5,417 nt of DNA. Source: Lachnospiraceae bacterium. GTDB lineage: Bacteria > Bacillota_A > Clostridia > Lachnospirales > Lachnospiraceae. Below the pieces are notes generated by a model, which searched no databases, was not told the DNA's origin, and saw only the letters and a program-made list of their open reading frames with translations. The stretch is from positions 1-5,417 of the forward strand of contig JAGDDC010000354.1 of the NCBI GenBank assembly GCA_017958245.1, written 5' to 3'. This document shows positions 1-5,417 of this stretch, one piece after another. The stretch's first letter is position 1; each line of letters opens with the position of its first letter. The translations under genes were made by a program, and so were the position numbers.

Positions 1-225
1 GGAAGCCAGCGTGAGGACGACTATGAGGCGCTTCGCGCGAGGATGAAGGAGCTCGGGCTCAAGGAAGAGGATTACGACTTCTATCTCGACCTCAGAAAGT
101 ACGGTTCCGCAAGGCATGCGGGCTTCGGCCTCGGCTTTGAGAGGTGCGTGATGTACCTCACCGGAATGAGCAACATAAGAGACGTGCTCCCGTTCCCGAG
201 AACCGTGGGTACCTGCGAACTGTAA
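1..225 (+). CDS. asnS: asparaginyl-tRNA synthetase, C-terminal part (5' end outside window)
   Basis: This is the C-terminal 74 residues of a class II aminoacyl-tRNA synthetase that charges tRNA-Asn with asparagine in the cytoplasm. The frame is open from the first base and ends at TAA 223-225. The recognisable part is class II motif 3, [10 protein letters not shown], followed by the AsnRS-typical [18 protein letters not shown] and a short tail ending CEL. The motif 3 arginine contacts ATP in this family. The phrase [10 protein letters not shown] separates AsnRS from its AspRS relatives. A Met at base 43 lies inside the family's conserved fold and is not the real start, because the reading frame continues upstream. 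A strong terminator follows about 45 bases after the stop, so this is the last gene of its transcript. Identification is secure; the N-terminal anticodon-binding domain cannot be seen. Confidence 0.95.
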   Translation, partial: GSQREDDYEALRARMKELGLKEEDYDFYLDLRKYGSARHAGFGLGFERCVMYLTGMSNIRDVLPFPRTVGTCEL

Positions 226-270
226 AACTGTTGTCCGGGTTTCGCAAGGATAGTTTTTTAAAACAGATAA

Positions 271-320
271 AAGCCCCCTGCCCGTCGTGGTGATCCACTG
301 CAGGCAGGGGTTGTTTTTTT
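271..320 (+). terminator. intrinsic terminator of asnS, probably bidirectional
   Basis: The arms CCCCTGCC (275-282) and GGCAGGGG (303-310) pair perfectly over 8 bp. Inside them GTGG (287-290) pairs with CCAC (295-298) around a TGAT loop. The stem is followed at once by a T-rich tract, TTGTTTTTTT (311-320), the classic Rho-independent layout. On the minus strand the same stem is followed by CTTTT and, a few bases on, TTTT, and is preceded by A-rich sequence, so it may also stop transcription of the convergent membrane-protein gene. Confidence 0.92.
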
Positions 321-421
321 GAAAAAGCGAAGCGCTCAGTTCAAGCTTGCTTGCAAACCGGGGGCTTGGCGAACGGGTTCATGAAGCAAAGCTTTGCCCT
401 GCGTAAGCCACTGCCCTGCAA

Positions 422-1102
422 TTACCTGCGGGGTCTGACACTCTTTGCGAGAAGAAACGAGATGAGGTAGGTGCCGCCCAGTATCGCGACCGCCCAGAGG
501 ATCGAGACGTAGACGGGCTGGGCATATACATCAAGAAAAGGATAGGGTCCGCGCATGACCTTGAGCACGTTTAAAAGCGTGACGACGATCGCGTAAGCAA
601 GAACGGGGCAAGTCGCGTAGAGTGCGAGCTTCCGGGCCTTTGCGAAGCCGAAGTTCAGCGGATCTATGAAAATGATCGATATGATCGATACTACGGGACA
701 TAAGAAATGCTGGTAGAGCATGTTGCCGGTGAAGAGAAACCTGATGATCGTCTCACCTATGGTAGATTGGCGGCCCACCGCGAGCGGTACGAGCGCGAAC
801 ACGACCACCAGGAAAGTGAGCGTCAGGCAGCAGGTGGACACGAACTTGAGCGTGGCCGCCGTCCTGCTTATGAGGTAGGACCTGTTCTTGAGGCTCATGA
901 TGAGAGCCGCGCAGAGGAAGGCAGCGCTTATGACTCCGACGAAATTGCTCAAAAAGGTGAAAAACCTGACGACCGATATCCCGTGCTTGAGCGATTCGAG
1001 ATAGCACCCGATCGAGCCCATGACCACGAGAGCCAGATTGACCGCGAGTGAGAGGATGATCCTTGTTTTTATGTTGTTGAAGGTTGATCTGTCGTCGTTC
1101 AT
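422..1102 (-). CDS. Pr6Pr-family integral membrane protein, six predicted helices
   Basis: This 226-residue protein is almost entirely hydrophobic, with about six membrane segments near residues 13-35, 48-70, 84-108, 117-146, 158-180 and 198-219, and a basic C-terminus (SVRPRR). It resembles the Pr6Pr membrane family (distantly like FAR-17a/AIG1 proteins): FFTFLSN at the start of helix 2, NMLYQHFLCPVVSI with a buried histidine (residue 132) in helix 4, and GPYPFLDV before helix 6. No biochemical function can be assigned; the conserved His is suggestive only. The ATG at 1100-1102 is supported by an AGGAG-containing Shine-Dalgarno (minus strand, 1109-1116) six bases upstream. The gene stands alone, converging on asnS and diverging from alr, with its own promoter. 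The family call is by motif recognition and is fairly confident; the role is unknown. Confidence 0.82.
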   Translation of the reverse strand: MNDDRSTFNNIKTRIILSLAVNLALVVMGSIGCYLESLKHGISVVRFFTFLSNFVGVISAAFLCAALIMSLKNRSYLISRTAATLKFVSTCCLTLTFLVVVFALVPLAVGRQSTIGETIIRFLFTGNMLYQHFLCPVVSIISIIFIDPLNFGFAKARKLALYATCPVLAYAIVVTLLNVLKVMRGPYPFLDVYAQPVYVSILWAVAILGGTYLISFLLAKSVRPRR

Positions 1103-1174
1103 CTGAGGCTCCTCTCATGTGGGAAGCCCTGACAGAAGGCTGTCCGGGGCGCTGTGATTTCTTACTACTCTTAT

Positions 1175-1204
1175 AGAATACCACAGACGTGATGTCGCGG
1201 TCAA
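1175..1204 (-). promoter_or_regulatory. predicted sigma-A type promoter for the Pr6Pr gene
   Basis: Read on the minus strand, TTGACC (plus coordinates 1199-1204) matches the -35 consensus at five of six positions. After 18 bases TATTCT (1175-1180) matches the -10 at four of six. Transcription would start near 1167, leaving a leader of about 65 bases before the ATG at 1102. That leader can form a GACAG/CTGTC hairpin (1131-1144), extended by CCC/GGG beyond one mismatch. This is a consensus match only. Confidence 0.5.
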
Positions 1205-1206
1205 CC

Positions 1207-1235
1207 TTGCATTTTGTGATGTTCGGTGCTACCAT
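1207..1235 (+). promoter_or_regulatory. weak candidate promoter for alr
   Basis: TTGCAT (1207-1212) and TACCAT (1230-1235) are separated by 17 bases. They match the -35 and -10 consensus at only three and four of six positions. The start would fall near 1242, about 63 bases before alr. It sits back to back with the better divergent promoter on the other strand. No stronger plus-strand candidate was seen in 1103-1304, so the assignment rests mainly on position. Confidence 0.25.
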
Positions 1236-1253
1236 GGGAATGTATGTAAACAA

Positions 1254-1284
1254 GCGCTGCCCCGCGGGATCATTTGGGGAGCGT
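1254..1284 (+). promoter_or_regulatory. hairpin in the alr leader
   Basis: CGCT (1255-1258) and CCCC (1260-1263) pair with AGCG (1280-1283) and GGGG (1276-1279), giving an 8-bp GC-rich stem with a single bulged G1259 and a 12-base loop. No T tract follows, so it is not an intrinsic terminator. It ends seven bases before the Shine-Dalgarno AAAGGG (1291-1296). A role in mRNA stability or translation control is inference. Confidence 0.35.
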
Positions 1285-1304
1285 CAACGAAAAGGGATGA
1301 CAAG

Positions 1305-2492
1305 ATGGAATCTACACTCAGAAGAACGTGGGCGAGGATCAGCCTCGACGCGATAGAACACAATTACAGAGTCTTGAGGGACAGAGTCGGGAAGGATGTG
1401 GCTTTCCTGGGCGTCGTGAAAGCGGACGCGTACGGACACGGCGCGGTGAAGACCTCGCTCCTCCTCCAGGAGCTCGGCGCGGAATATCTCGCGGTGAGCA
1501 GCATTGATGAGGCCATGGAGCTGAGGCTTGGCGGCATATCAATGCCGATACTGATCCTCGGGCACACCCCGGGGGAGCAGGTCGCAAGGCTCATCGAATA
1601 TGACATAACCCAGGCCGTGAGCTGTGACGCGAAGGCGAGGGAATACAGCGAGCAGGCATCTGCCTATATCGCAAAGCTCAACCTTGACAAGAAGCTCAAG
1701 ATCCACATCAAGGTGGACACGGGTATGTCGAGGCTCGGATACCTCTGCGACGGAGATCTATACGAGGGCGGAGTCGAAAGGATGTATGAAGCCTGCACCA
1801 TGCCGGGCCTCGAGGCGGAAGGGATCTTCACCCATTTCGCGGTATCGGACGAGCACGGCGAGGAGGCAAGGGCATATACAAAGCACCAGTTTGAGCTGTT
1901 CATGAAGGTTATAGAGGACGTCGAGAAGAAGACGGGGCACAGGTTCAAACTCAGACATTGCGCAAATACCGGAGCTGTGGCGGAATATCCCGAGACTTAT
2001 CTTGACATGGTCCGCCCGGGACTGCTGCTGTACGGGTACGGTGAGTTCGCGGAGAAGCTGGGGCTCAAGCCCGCCATGACATTGATCACGACGGTCAGCA
2101 CGATAAAGACTTACGAGCCGGGGACGGATATAAGCTACGGCAGGATCTATACGACTGACAAGCGCACCCGCATGGGAGTGCTGCCCTACGGATATGCGGA
2201 CGGGTTCTTCAGATGCCTGTCGAACCGCTACAGCATGATGACTGTGGACGGACCGGCACCTGTCAGGGGCAAGATCTGCATGGATATGTGCATGATAGAC
2301 CTGACGGACCTCATGGATGTGGGCGTGGGCTCAGAGATCGAAGTGTTCGGACCAAACAACCCGATCGAGAAGATGAGCGAGATCGCGGGCACGATCCCCT
2401 ATGAGATAACCTGCGCGGTATCGAAGAGGGTGCCCCGCGTGTTTGTGCGAGGCGGAAAGGAAGTGGACCGCGAACTGCTGCTGAGGTTTTAA
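1305..2492 (+). CDS. alr: alanine racemase (PLP-dependent)
   Basis: This 395-residue enzyme interconverts L- and D-alanine in the cytoplasm, supplying D-Ala for peptidoglycan. Its length is normal for the family. The N-terminal PLP barrel carries VVKADAYGHG with the PLP lysine K39. K136 in KVDTGMSRLG matches the carbamylated lysine of the Bacillus enzyme, and R143 in the same motif matches the arginine near the PLP ring. HCANTGA (218-224) and MVRPGLLLYG (235-244) are standard. The C-terminal beta domain brings the second catalytic base Y278 (ISYGR), LPYGYADGF (293-301), MDMCMIDL (326-333) and PYEI (365-368). All key residues are present, so it should be active. The ATG at 1305 follows AAAGGG by eight bases. 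No terminator separates it from the channel gene 97 bases downstream. The related serine/alanine racemases of VanT type carry an extra membrane domain that is absent here. Confidence 0.96.
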   Translation: MESTLRRTWARISLDAIEHNYRVLRDRVGKDVAFLGVVKADAYGHGAVKTSLLLQELGAEYLAVSSIDEAMELRLGGISMPILILGHTPGEQVARLIEYDITQAVSCDAKAREYSEQASAYIAKLNLDKKLKIHIKVDTGMSRLGYLCDGDLYEGGVERMYEACTMPGLEAEGIFTHFAVSDEHGEEARAYTKHQFELFMKVIEDVEKKTGHRFKLRHCANTGAVAEYPETYLDMVRPGLLLYGYGEFAEKLGLKPAMTLITTVSTIKTYEPGTDISYGRIYTTDKRTRMGVLPYGYADGFFRCLSNRYSMMTVDGPAPVRGKICMDMCMIDLTDLMDVGVGSEIEVFGPNNPIEKMSEIAGTIPYEITCAVSKRVPRVFVRGGKEVDRELLLRF

Positions 2493-2509
2493 AAGGCGGC
2501 GACTGCGTG

Positions 2510-2563
2510 ATCTTGCCGGGCAGCTAAGTCACTGCGGTAACGCAATCTTGCCGGGCAGCTTAG
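2510..2563 (+). repeat. pair of 19-base direct repeats between alr and mscS
   Basis: ATCTTGCCGGGCAGCTAAG (2510-2528) recurs as ATCTTGCCGGGCAGCTTAG (2545-2563), 18 of 19 bases identical, with starts 35 bases apart. Each copy contains TGCCGGGCA, an odd-centred inverted repeat. The first copy is flanked by GTGA (2507-2510) and TCAC (2529-2532), which with CTT/AAG could form a stem with one bulge. The second copy lacks this outer stem. The pair ends 15 bases before the mscS Shine-Dalgarno. It may be a tandem binding site, a local duplication or members of a dispersed repeat; sequence alone does not decide. Confidence 0.8.
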
Positions 2564-2589
2564 ATCATCGCGACAACTGGAGGTAACAC

Positions 2590-3480
2590 ATGGAAAAACT
2601 CATATTCCTGACGGAGCTCGTGGGTCCCACTCCGGAGACGGCGGGGGCGACGCCTGCGGCTGAAGCGGTTGTGCAGGAGAAAGACATAGCGGACACATTT
2701 GCGGATATCGCAAAGACAGTCTTCACGCCCAAGCTGCTCGTGAGCATCGGCGTGGCGGCCGTGATGATCGTCATCTGGCAGGTCTACAAGCGCTACAGGA
2801 ACCGGTACAGGCGCGAGCACCCCGAGAAGCGGGACAGCAATGTGTTCTTCTCGGGCGTCATGTACAGCGTGATCAGGATCGTGATACTGCTGCTTGCGGT
2901 GATGACGATCCTGCAGATATACGGGATCAACATAACCTCGCTGGTCGCGGGACTCGGCATCGTCAGTGCCATTGTGGGCCTCGCGCTCCAGGATTACCTA
3001 AAGGACCTGATCATGGGCATCCACATCAGGACGGATTCCTTCTTCCGCGAGGGCGATGTTGTAAGCTACGAAGGAATCGTGGGGGAGATCGTGTCGTTCA
3101 CGATGAAGACTACCAAGATAAGGGATCTGAACACGAACGACATCGTCTCGGTGTGCAACCGTGACATCACGAAGATCACAAAGATAGCAGGGTGGTTCGA
3201 CATAGATCTTCAGCTGCCCTACGAGGAGGATCATAAGCGTGTTCATGGGCTTCTTGCAAATATCGCTCTGAAGGTTAAGGAGATCCCCGGCGTCAAGACT
3301 TGCGCGTTCCTCGGGACAGAAGAGTTCGGGGCTTCGGCGATCTGCTACAAACTGAGGGTCGAGGCCACTCCTACGACCAGAGCGAGCGCGAAGAGACAGG
3401 CGCTTTACCTGATCCAGGGAGAGCTTAAAGAGGCGGGGATCGAGATCCCTTACACGCAGATAGATGTTCACCACCGGTAG
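2590..3480 (+). CDS. MscS-family small-conductance mechanosensitive ion channel
   Basis: This 296-residue membrane protein belongs to the MscS family, which opens under membrane tension and vents solutes on osmotic downshock. The length is close to E. coli MscS. A polar N-terminal stretch of about 45 residues is followed by helices near 48-66 and 88-110 and the pore-lining TM3 (about 114-146), rich in Gly and Ala as expected: LVAGLGIVSAIVGLALQDYL. The cytoplasmic beta domain follows (about 150-200) with GDVVSYEGIVGEIVSFTMKT and then TTKIRDLNTNDIVSVCNRDI. The position usually occupied by Pro in the family's PN motif is Cys here (C189). The rest to residue 296 fits the alpha/beta C-terminal domain. 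The ATG at 2590 lies six bases after GGAGG (2579-2583). It sits between two racemase genes with no clear terminator on either side, so it may share their transcript. The family is certain, the ion selectivity unknown. Confidence 0.92.
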   Translation: MEKLIFLTELVGPTPETAGATPAAEAVVQEKDIADTFADIAKTVFTPKLLVSIGVAAVMIVIWQVYKRYRNRYRREHPEKRDSNVFFSGVMYSVIRIVILLLAVMTILQIYGINITSLVAGLGIVSAIVGLALQDYLKDLIMGIHIRTDSFFREGDVVSYEGIVGEIVSFTMKTTKIRDLNTNDIVSVCNRDITKITKIAGWFDIDLQLPYEEDHKRVHGLLANIALKVKEIPGVKTCAFLGTEEFGASAICYKLRVEATPTTRASAKRQALYLIQGELKEAGIEIPYTQIDVHHR

Positions 3481-3481
3481 C

Positions 3482-3505
3482 TGCGTGTTTCAATGACAAT
3501 ACGCA
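3482..3505 (+). other. hairpin directly after the mscS stop codon
   Basis: TGCGTGTT (3482-3489) pairs with AATACGCA (3498-3505) over 8 bp with one G-T pair, around loop TCAATGAC. Only TTT follows, so it is at best a weak terminator; it may protect the mRNA 3' end or mark a partial stop. The right arm overlaps CAATAC (3497-3502), which can instead pair with GTATTG (3530-3535), so the two folds exclude each other. Confidence 0.35.
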
Positions 3506-3563
3506 TTTACATAGGTCACGCCTCCGCGAGTATTGCAACAGCAGTGAGGCTTCTGCCGGTAAC

Positions 3564-3580
3564 ACTCTCGCAGCGAGGGT
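3564..3580 (+). other. hairpin in the spacer before the Asp/Glu racemase gene
   Basis: ACTCTCG (3564-3570) pairs with CGAGGGT (3574-3580) around a CAG loop, with one T-G pair. The core CTCGC-A-GCGAG is a perfect inverted repeat about a single base. No T tract follows. It could be a protein-binding palindrome or mRNA structure. The rest of 3481-3646 contains no gene; short repeated motifs in it are described in the findings. Confidence 0.35.
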
Positions 3581-3634
3581 TATACAGAGCGGAACCTGAT
3601 GCGTGGCTCACAATCACCGGTAGTTATTGCAGCA

Positions 3635-3644
3635 GAGGGAGGAG
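3635..3644 (+). promoter_or_regulatory. ribosome binding site fixing the racemase start at 3647
   Basis: GAGGGAGGAG (3635-3644) is a strong purine-rich Shine-Dalgarno ending two bases before ATG 3647; its GGAGG-like core sits four or so bases away. The in-frame upstream ATG at 3599 has no comparable site and would add 16 residues before the family's conserved start TIGIIGGMGP, so 3647 is preferred. Confidence 0.8.
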
Positions 3645-3646
3645 AT

Positions 3647-4369
3647 ATGACGGATACAAGGAAGACGATAGGTATCATAGGCGGTATGGGGCCGCTCGCG
3701 ACGGCGGACATATTTGAGAAGATCATATATCACACGGAGGCGAAGTCGGATCAGGATCACATACGCGTGGTCATCGATTCAAACACCGCAATACCGGACC
3801 GCACGGCTGCTCTGCTCCACGGAGGCGCAGACCCGGTGCCTGAGATGACAAAGAGCGCGAAGTACCTCGAGTCGATCGGGGCCGACGTGCTCGTGATGCC
3901 CTGCAACACGGCGCACGGCTTCTACGACAGGGTTGCGGCTTCTGTAGGCATCCCGGTCCTCAACATGATAGAGATCACAAGGGATGTCCTGAAGGCCGGG
4001 GGAATTACGAAGGCCGGACTTCTCGCAACCGACGGAACGATAGAGACCGGAGTCTATTCGCGCGCGTTCGAGGGAAGCGGGGTGGAACTCATCAACCCGG
4101 GGAGGGCCGATCAGGAAGCGGTGATGGACGTGATCTACAATGGCGTGAAGGCCGGAGATATGGAACACGACGTATCGGGGTTTAGGAGATGCTGCGAGAA
4201 CCTTCTCGCGGCAGGGGCGCAGACTCTGGTGCTCGGGTGCACCGAGCTGCCGCTCGCCTTTTCTATATACAAACTGGATCATCCCAATACGGACCCGACA
4301 CTTGAGCTTGCGCTTGCAGCGATAAGGTTTGTGGGGAAGAAAACTGTTGAGCACGGAGGTTTACTATGA
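3647..4369 (+). CDS. aspartate/glutamate racemase family protein (cofactor-independent)
   Basis: This 240-residue cytoplasmic enzyme belongs to the Asp/Glu racemase superfamily, which inverts amino acids with two facing cysteines and no PLP. The N-terminus has the family signature TIGIIGGMGPLAT. The first catalytic cysteine is C86 in MPCNTAH and the second is C198 in LGCTELPL. Their 112-residue spacing equals that of the two catalytic cysteines of the Pyrococcus aspartate racemase (82 and 194). Both halves of the duplicated fold are present, so activity is expected. It resembles aspartate racemase (RacD/YgeA/RacX-like) more than MurI glutamate racemase, but substrate cannot be settled from sequence; D-Asp, D-Glu or a broad range are possible. 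Its stop codon overlaps the start of the next gene (ATGA, 4366-4369), indicating translational coupling. With alr upstream, two racemases of different chemistry lie in one gene run. Confidence 0.9.
   Translation: MTDTRKTIGIIGGMGPLATADIFEKIIYHTEAKSDQDHIRVVIDSNTAIPDRTAALLHGGADPVPEMTKSAKYLESIGADVLVMPCNTAHGFYDRVAASVGIPVLNMIEITRDVLKAGGITKAGLLATDGTIETGVYSRAFEGSGVELINPGRADQEAVMDVIYNGVKAGDMEHDVSGFRRCCENLLAAGAQTLVLGCTELPLAFSIYKLDHPNTDPTLELALAAIRFVGKKTVEHGGLL
4355..4359 (+). promoter_or_regulatory. ribosome binding site of the LRR gene, inside the racemase end
   Basis: GGAGG (4355-4359) lies six bases before ATG 4366 and within the last codons of the racemase gene. Together with the ATGA stop/start overlap it fixes the start of the leucine-rich-repeat gene and implies that ribosomes finishing the racemase can reinitiate here. 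Confidence 0.85.
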
Positions 4370-5417
4370 ACAAAAAAACTGTTTTACGTTTCATCGCAGT
4401 GATGATCATCGGACTTTTACTGGTTCCTTCAAAAGTGTCCGGAGCTGCAGCCAAGTCCGGCAAATGGGGAAGCAACCTCAAATGGTCCTTTAGCGGAGGA
4501 GTACTTACGATCTCGGGCAAAGGCGATATGGATGCCAAAGCTTTTGTCGGAGCTTCCAAATCATCAGATCCGAGGAATCTTGCCATTACAAAGGTCGTTA
4601 TTAAAGAGGGCGTAACAAGTGTATGCGATAATGCTTTCAGTTATCAGAAAAAGCTGAAAAAAGTGACGCTGCCCTCATCGATCAAAGCTGTAGGCAGAGA
4701 AGCATTCAACGGGTGCAGGAAGCTTACAACCGTTAATTTCCCGAAGAACATTGAGACTATCGGCGGGTTTGCTTTCGCAGAGACCGCATTGAAGAAGGTT
4801 AAGCTCCCGGAAAAACTCAAAACCCTCAAGTACAATGCTTTCTCTGACTGTACCGGATTAAAGACCGTGACGTTTAATAAGAAGCTTGAAAAGATCGAGA
4901 GCGCTGCATTCATGAATACCGCTATCAAGGCGGTCAGGCTTCCCGCGAGCCTTACCGAGATCGCAGCTTCCGCTCTTTCGGGATGTCCTGCGCTTGGGAC
5001 CATAAAGGTAGATCCGGGCAACAAGTCATATCTTGTCAATAACGGCATACTCTTCAGCAAGGATAAGACAAGGCTCATACTGTATCCCGCGAAGAAAAAA
5101 GGGAATACATACACTGTTCCGAAAAACATCGCAGTCATTGAAAACTGTGCATTTATCGATGCGGTGAGCATCCGGTCGTTTGAGGTAGAAAAGGGAAACA
5201 AGAACTATACATCGGAGAACGGGGTGATCTTCTCTCCGGATATGAAGAAACTGGTCAAATACCCCGCGGCAGCAGGGACTGCAGAGTATACTGTCCCCGA
5301 AAGCGTTACCGAGATCGGGACGAATGCTTTGTATAACAGCATGGCAGAAAAGGTCACGCTTCCTTCAGGCCTGATAACCGTTGGAACGGGGGCGTTCAAA
5401 AACAGTAAGAAGCTTAA
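4366..5417 (+). CDS. secreted BspA-like leucine-rich-repeat (LRR_5) protein, 3' end outside window
   Basis: The frame stays open for 350 codons to the window edge, so the C-terminus is unseen. Residues 1-27 form a signal peptide: basic MNKK, a hydrophobic core (IAVMIIGLLLV) and a likely signal peptidase I site after VSG or SGA. There is no lipobox cysteine, so it should not be a lipoprotein. Residues 33-54 (GKWGSNLKWSFSGGVLTISG and onward) match the small beta module often preceding such repeats in Clostridia proteins. From about residue 76 come repeats of 22-23 residues with the LRR_5 pattern: LP, a residue pair, I, then AF and a CxxL-like turn, as in TLPSSIKAVGREAFNGCRKL. Two longer units follow (near 215-273 and from 274). 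Relatives are cell-surface or secreted proteins, some in adhesion, but no partner can be named. Its base composition is clearly lower in GC than its neighbours. The unseen end may hold a wall-anchoring or other effector domain. Confidence 0.9.
   Translation, partial: MNKKTVLRFIAVMIIGLLLVPSKVSGAAAKSGKWGSNLKWSFSGGVLTISGKGDMDAKAFVGASKSSDPRNLAITKVVIKEGVTSVCDNAFSYQKKLKKVTLPSSIKAVGREAFNGCRKLTTVNFPKNIETIGGFAFAETALKKVKLPEKLKTLKYNAFSDCTGLKTVTFNKKLEKIESAAFMNTAIKAVRLPASLTEIAASALSGCPALGTIKVDPGNKSYLVNNGILFSKDKTRLILYPAKKKGNTYTVPKNIAVIENCAFIDAVSIRSFEVEKGNKNYTSENGVIFSPDMKKLVKYPAAAGTAEYTVPESVTEIGTNALYNSMAEKVTLPSGLITVGTGAFKNSKKL
4591..5361 (+). repeat. coding leucine-rich repeats, including two 59-residue units
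   Basis: Six short units of 22-23 residues run from about residue 76 to 211. Then two longer units begin at residues 215 and 274, exactly 59 residues (177 bases) apart. Both share V-x-x-GNK-x-Y, a NG-(I/V)-(L/I)-FS stretch, L-x-x-YPA, YTVP and a final I-x-x-x-A-(F/L). They are diverged at DNA level, so the duplication is not recent. This is a protein-level repeat, not a mobile element. Confidence 0.8.

Noticed and set aside
707..1253. Open frames at 707-1051 (+) and 753-1253 (-) overlapping the Pr6Pr gene
   Set aside because: They are highly charged shadows of a hydrophobic membrane-protein gene in other frames and lack family motifs.
2510..2563. CRISPR array or T-box in the alr-mscS gap
   Set aside because: There are only two repeat copies, the spacing is 16 bases between copies, and no T-box or riboswitch core motifs are visible.
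3564..3580. Terminator between mscS and the racemase
   Set aside because: The hairpin is followed by TATACAGAGC and not by a run of T, so it does not qualify as an intrinsic terminator.
3599..3646. Upstream start for the racemase gene at 3599
   Set aside because: There is no good Shine-Dalgarno there, and the extra 16 residues precede the conserved family N-terminus; the 3647 start has a strong site.
3493..3717. Plus-strand frame of 74 codons in the gap before the second racemase
   Set aside because: No ribosome site precedes its ATG, it overlaps the racemase gene in another frame, and its translation resembles no family.
4644..5399. Two long minus-strand open frames (4644-5201 and 5205-5399)
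   Set aside because: They lie antisense to the LRR gene, whose signal peptide, repeats and ribosome site are clear. Their hydrophobic, Phe/Ser-rich translations are what antisense reading of Lys/Glu-rich repeats gives.

Overview
The window looks like chromosomal DNA from a Gram-positive anaerobe of the Bacillota (class Clostridia). This is inferred from strong GGAGG-type ribosome binding sites before every complete gene, a Clostridia-like asparaginyl-tRNA synthetase end, a BspA-type leucine-rich-repeat secreted protein with the N-terminal domain common in that group, and GC that is fairly high for Clostridia (about 55-62% in lines counted by hand from the central genes). No genus can be named from sequence reading alone.

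Layout. Positions 1-225 hold the last 74 codons of asnS on the plus strand, followed by a strong intrinsic hairpin terminator (271-320) that can also work in reverse. A convergent minus-strand gene (422-1102) encodes a six-helix Pr6Pr-family membrane protein. A roughly 200-base divergent intergenic region (1103-1304) carries a good promoter for that gene and a weak candidate promoter plus a hairpin for the next gene. From 1305 onward everything reads plus: alanine racemase (alr, 1305-2492), an MscS-type mechanosensitive channel (2590-3480), an aspartate/glutamate-racemase-family enzyme (3647-4369) and the first 350 codons of a secreted leucine-rich-repeat protein (4366 to the window end, no stop reached).

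How the genes fit together. No convincing terminator lies between alr and the window end, and the last two genes overlap by ATGA, so a co-transcribed unit is plausible, although the 97- and 166-base gaps before mscS and the second racemase could hold extra promoters. Two different racemases (PLP-dependent alanine type; cofactor-independent two-cysteine Asp/Glu type) flank a turgor-release channel and precede a secreted surface-type protein, so the shared theme is the cell envelope. The joint function is inference only.

The most unusual signals are the sharp fall in GC at the start of the leucine-rich-repeat gene despite its translational coupling to the racemase, a 19-base near-perfect direct repeat just upstream of mscS, and repeated short motifs in the gap before the second racemase. 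I see no CRISPR array, tRNA, rRNA, transposase or clear novel defence or metabolic system.
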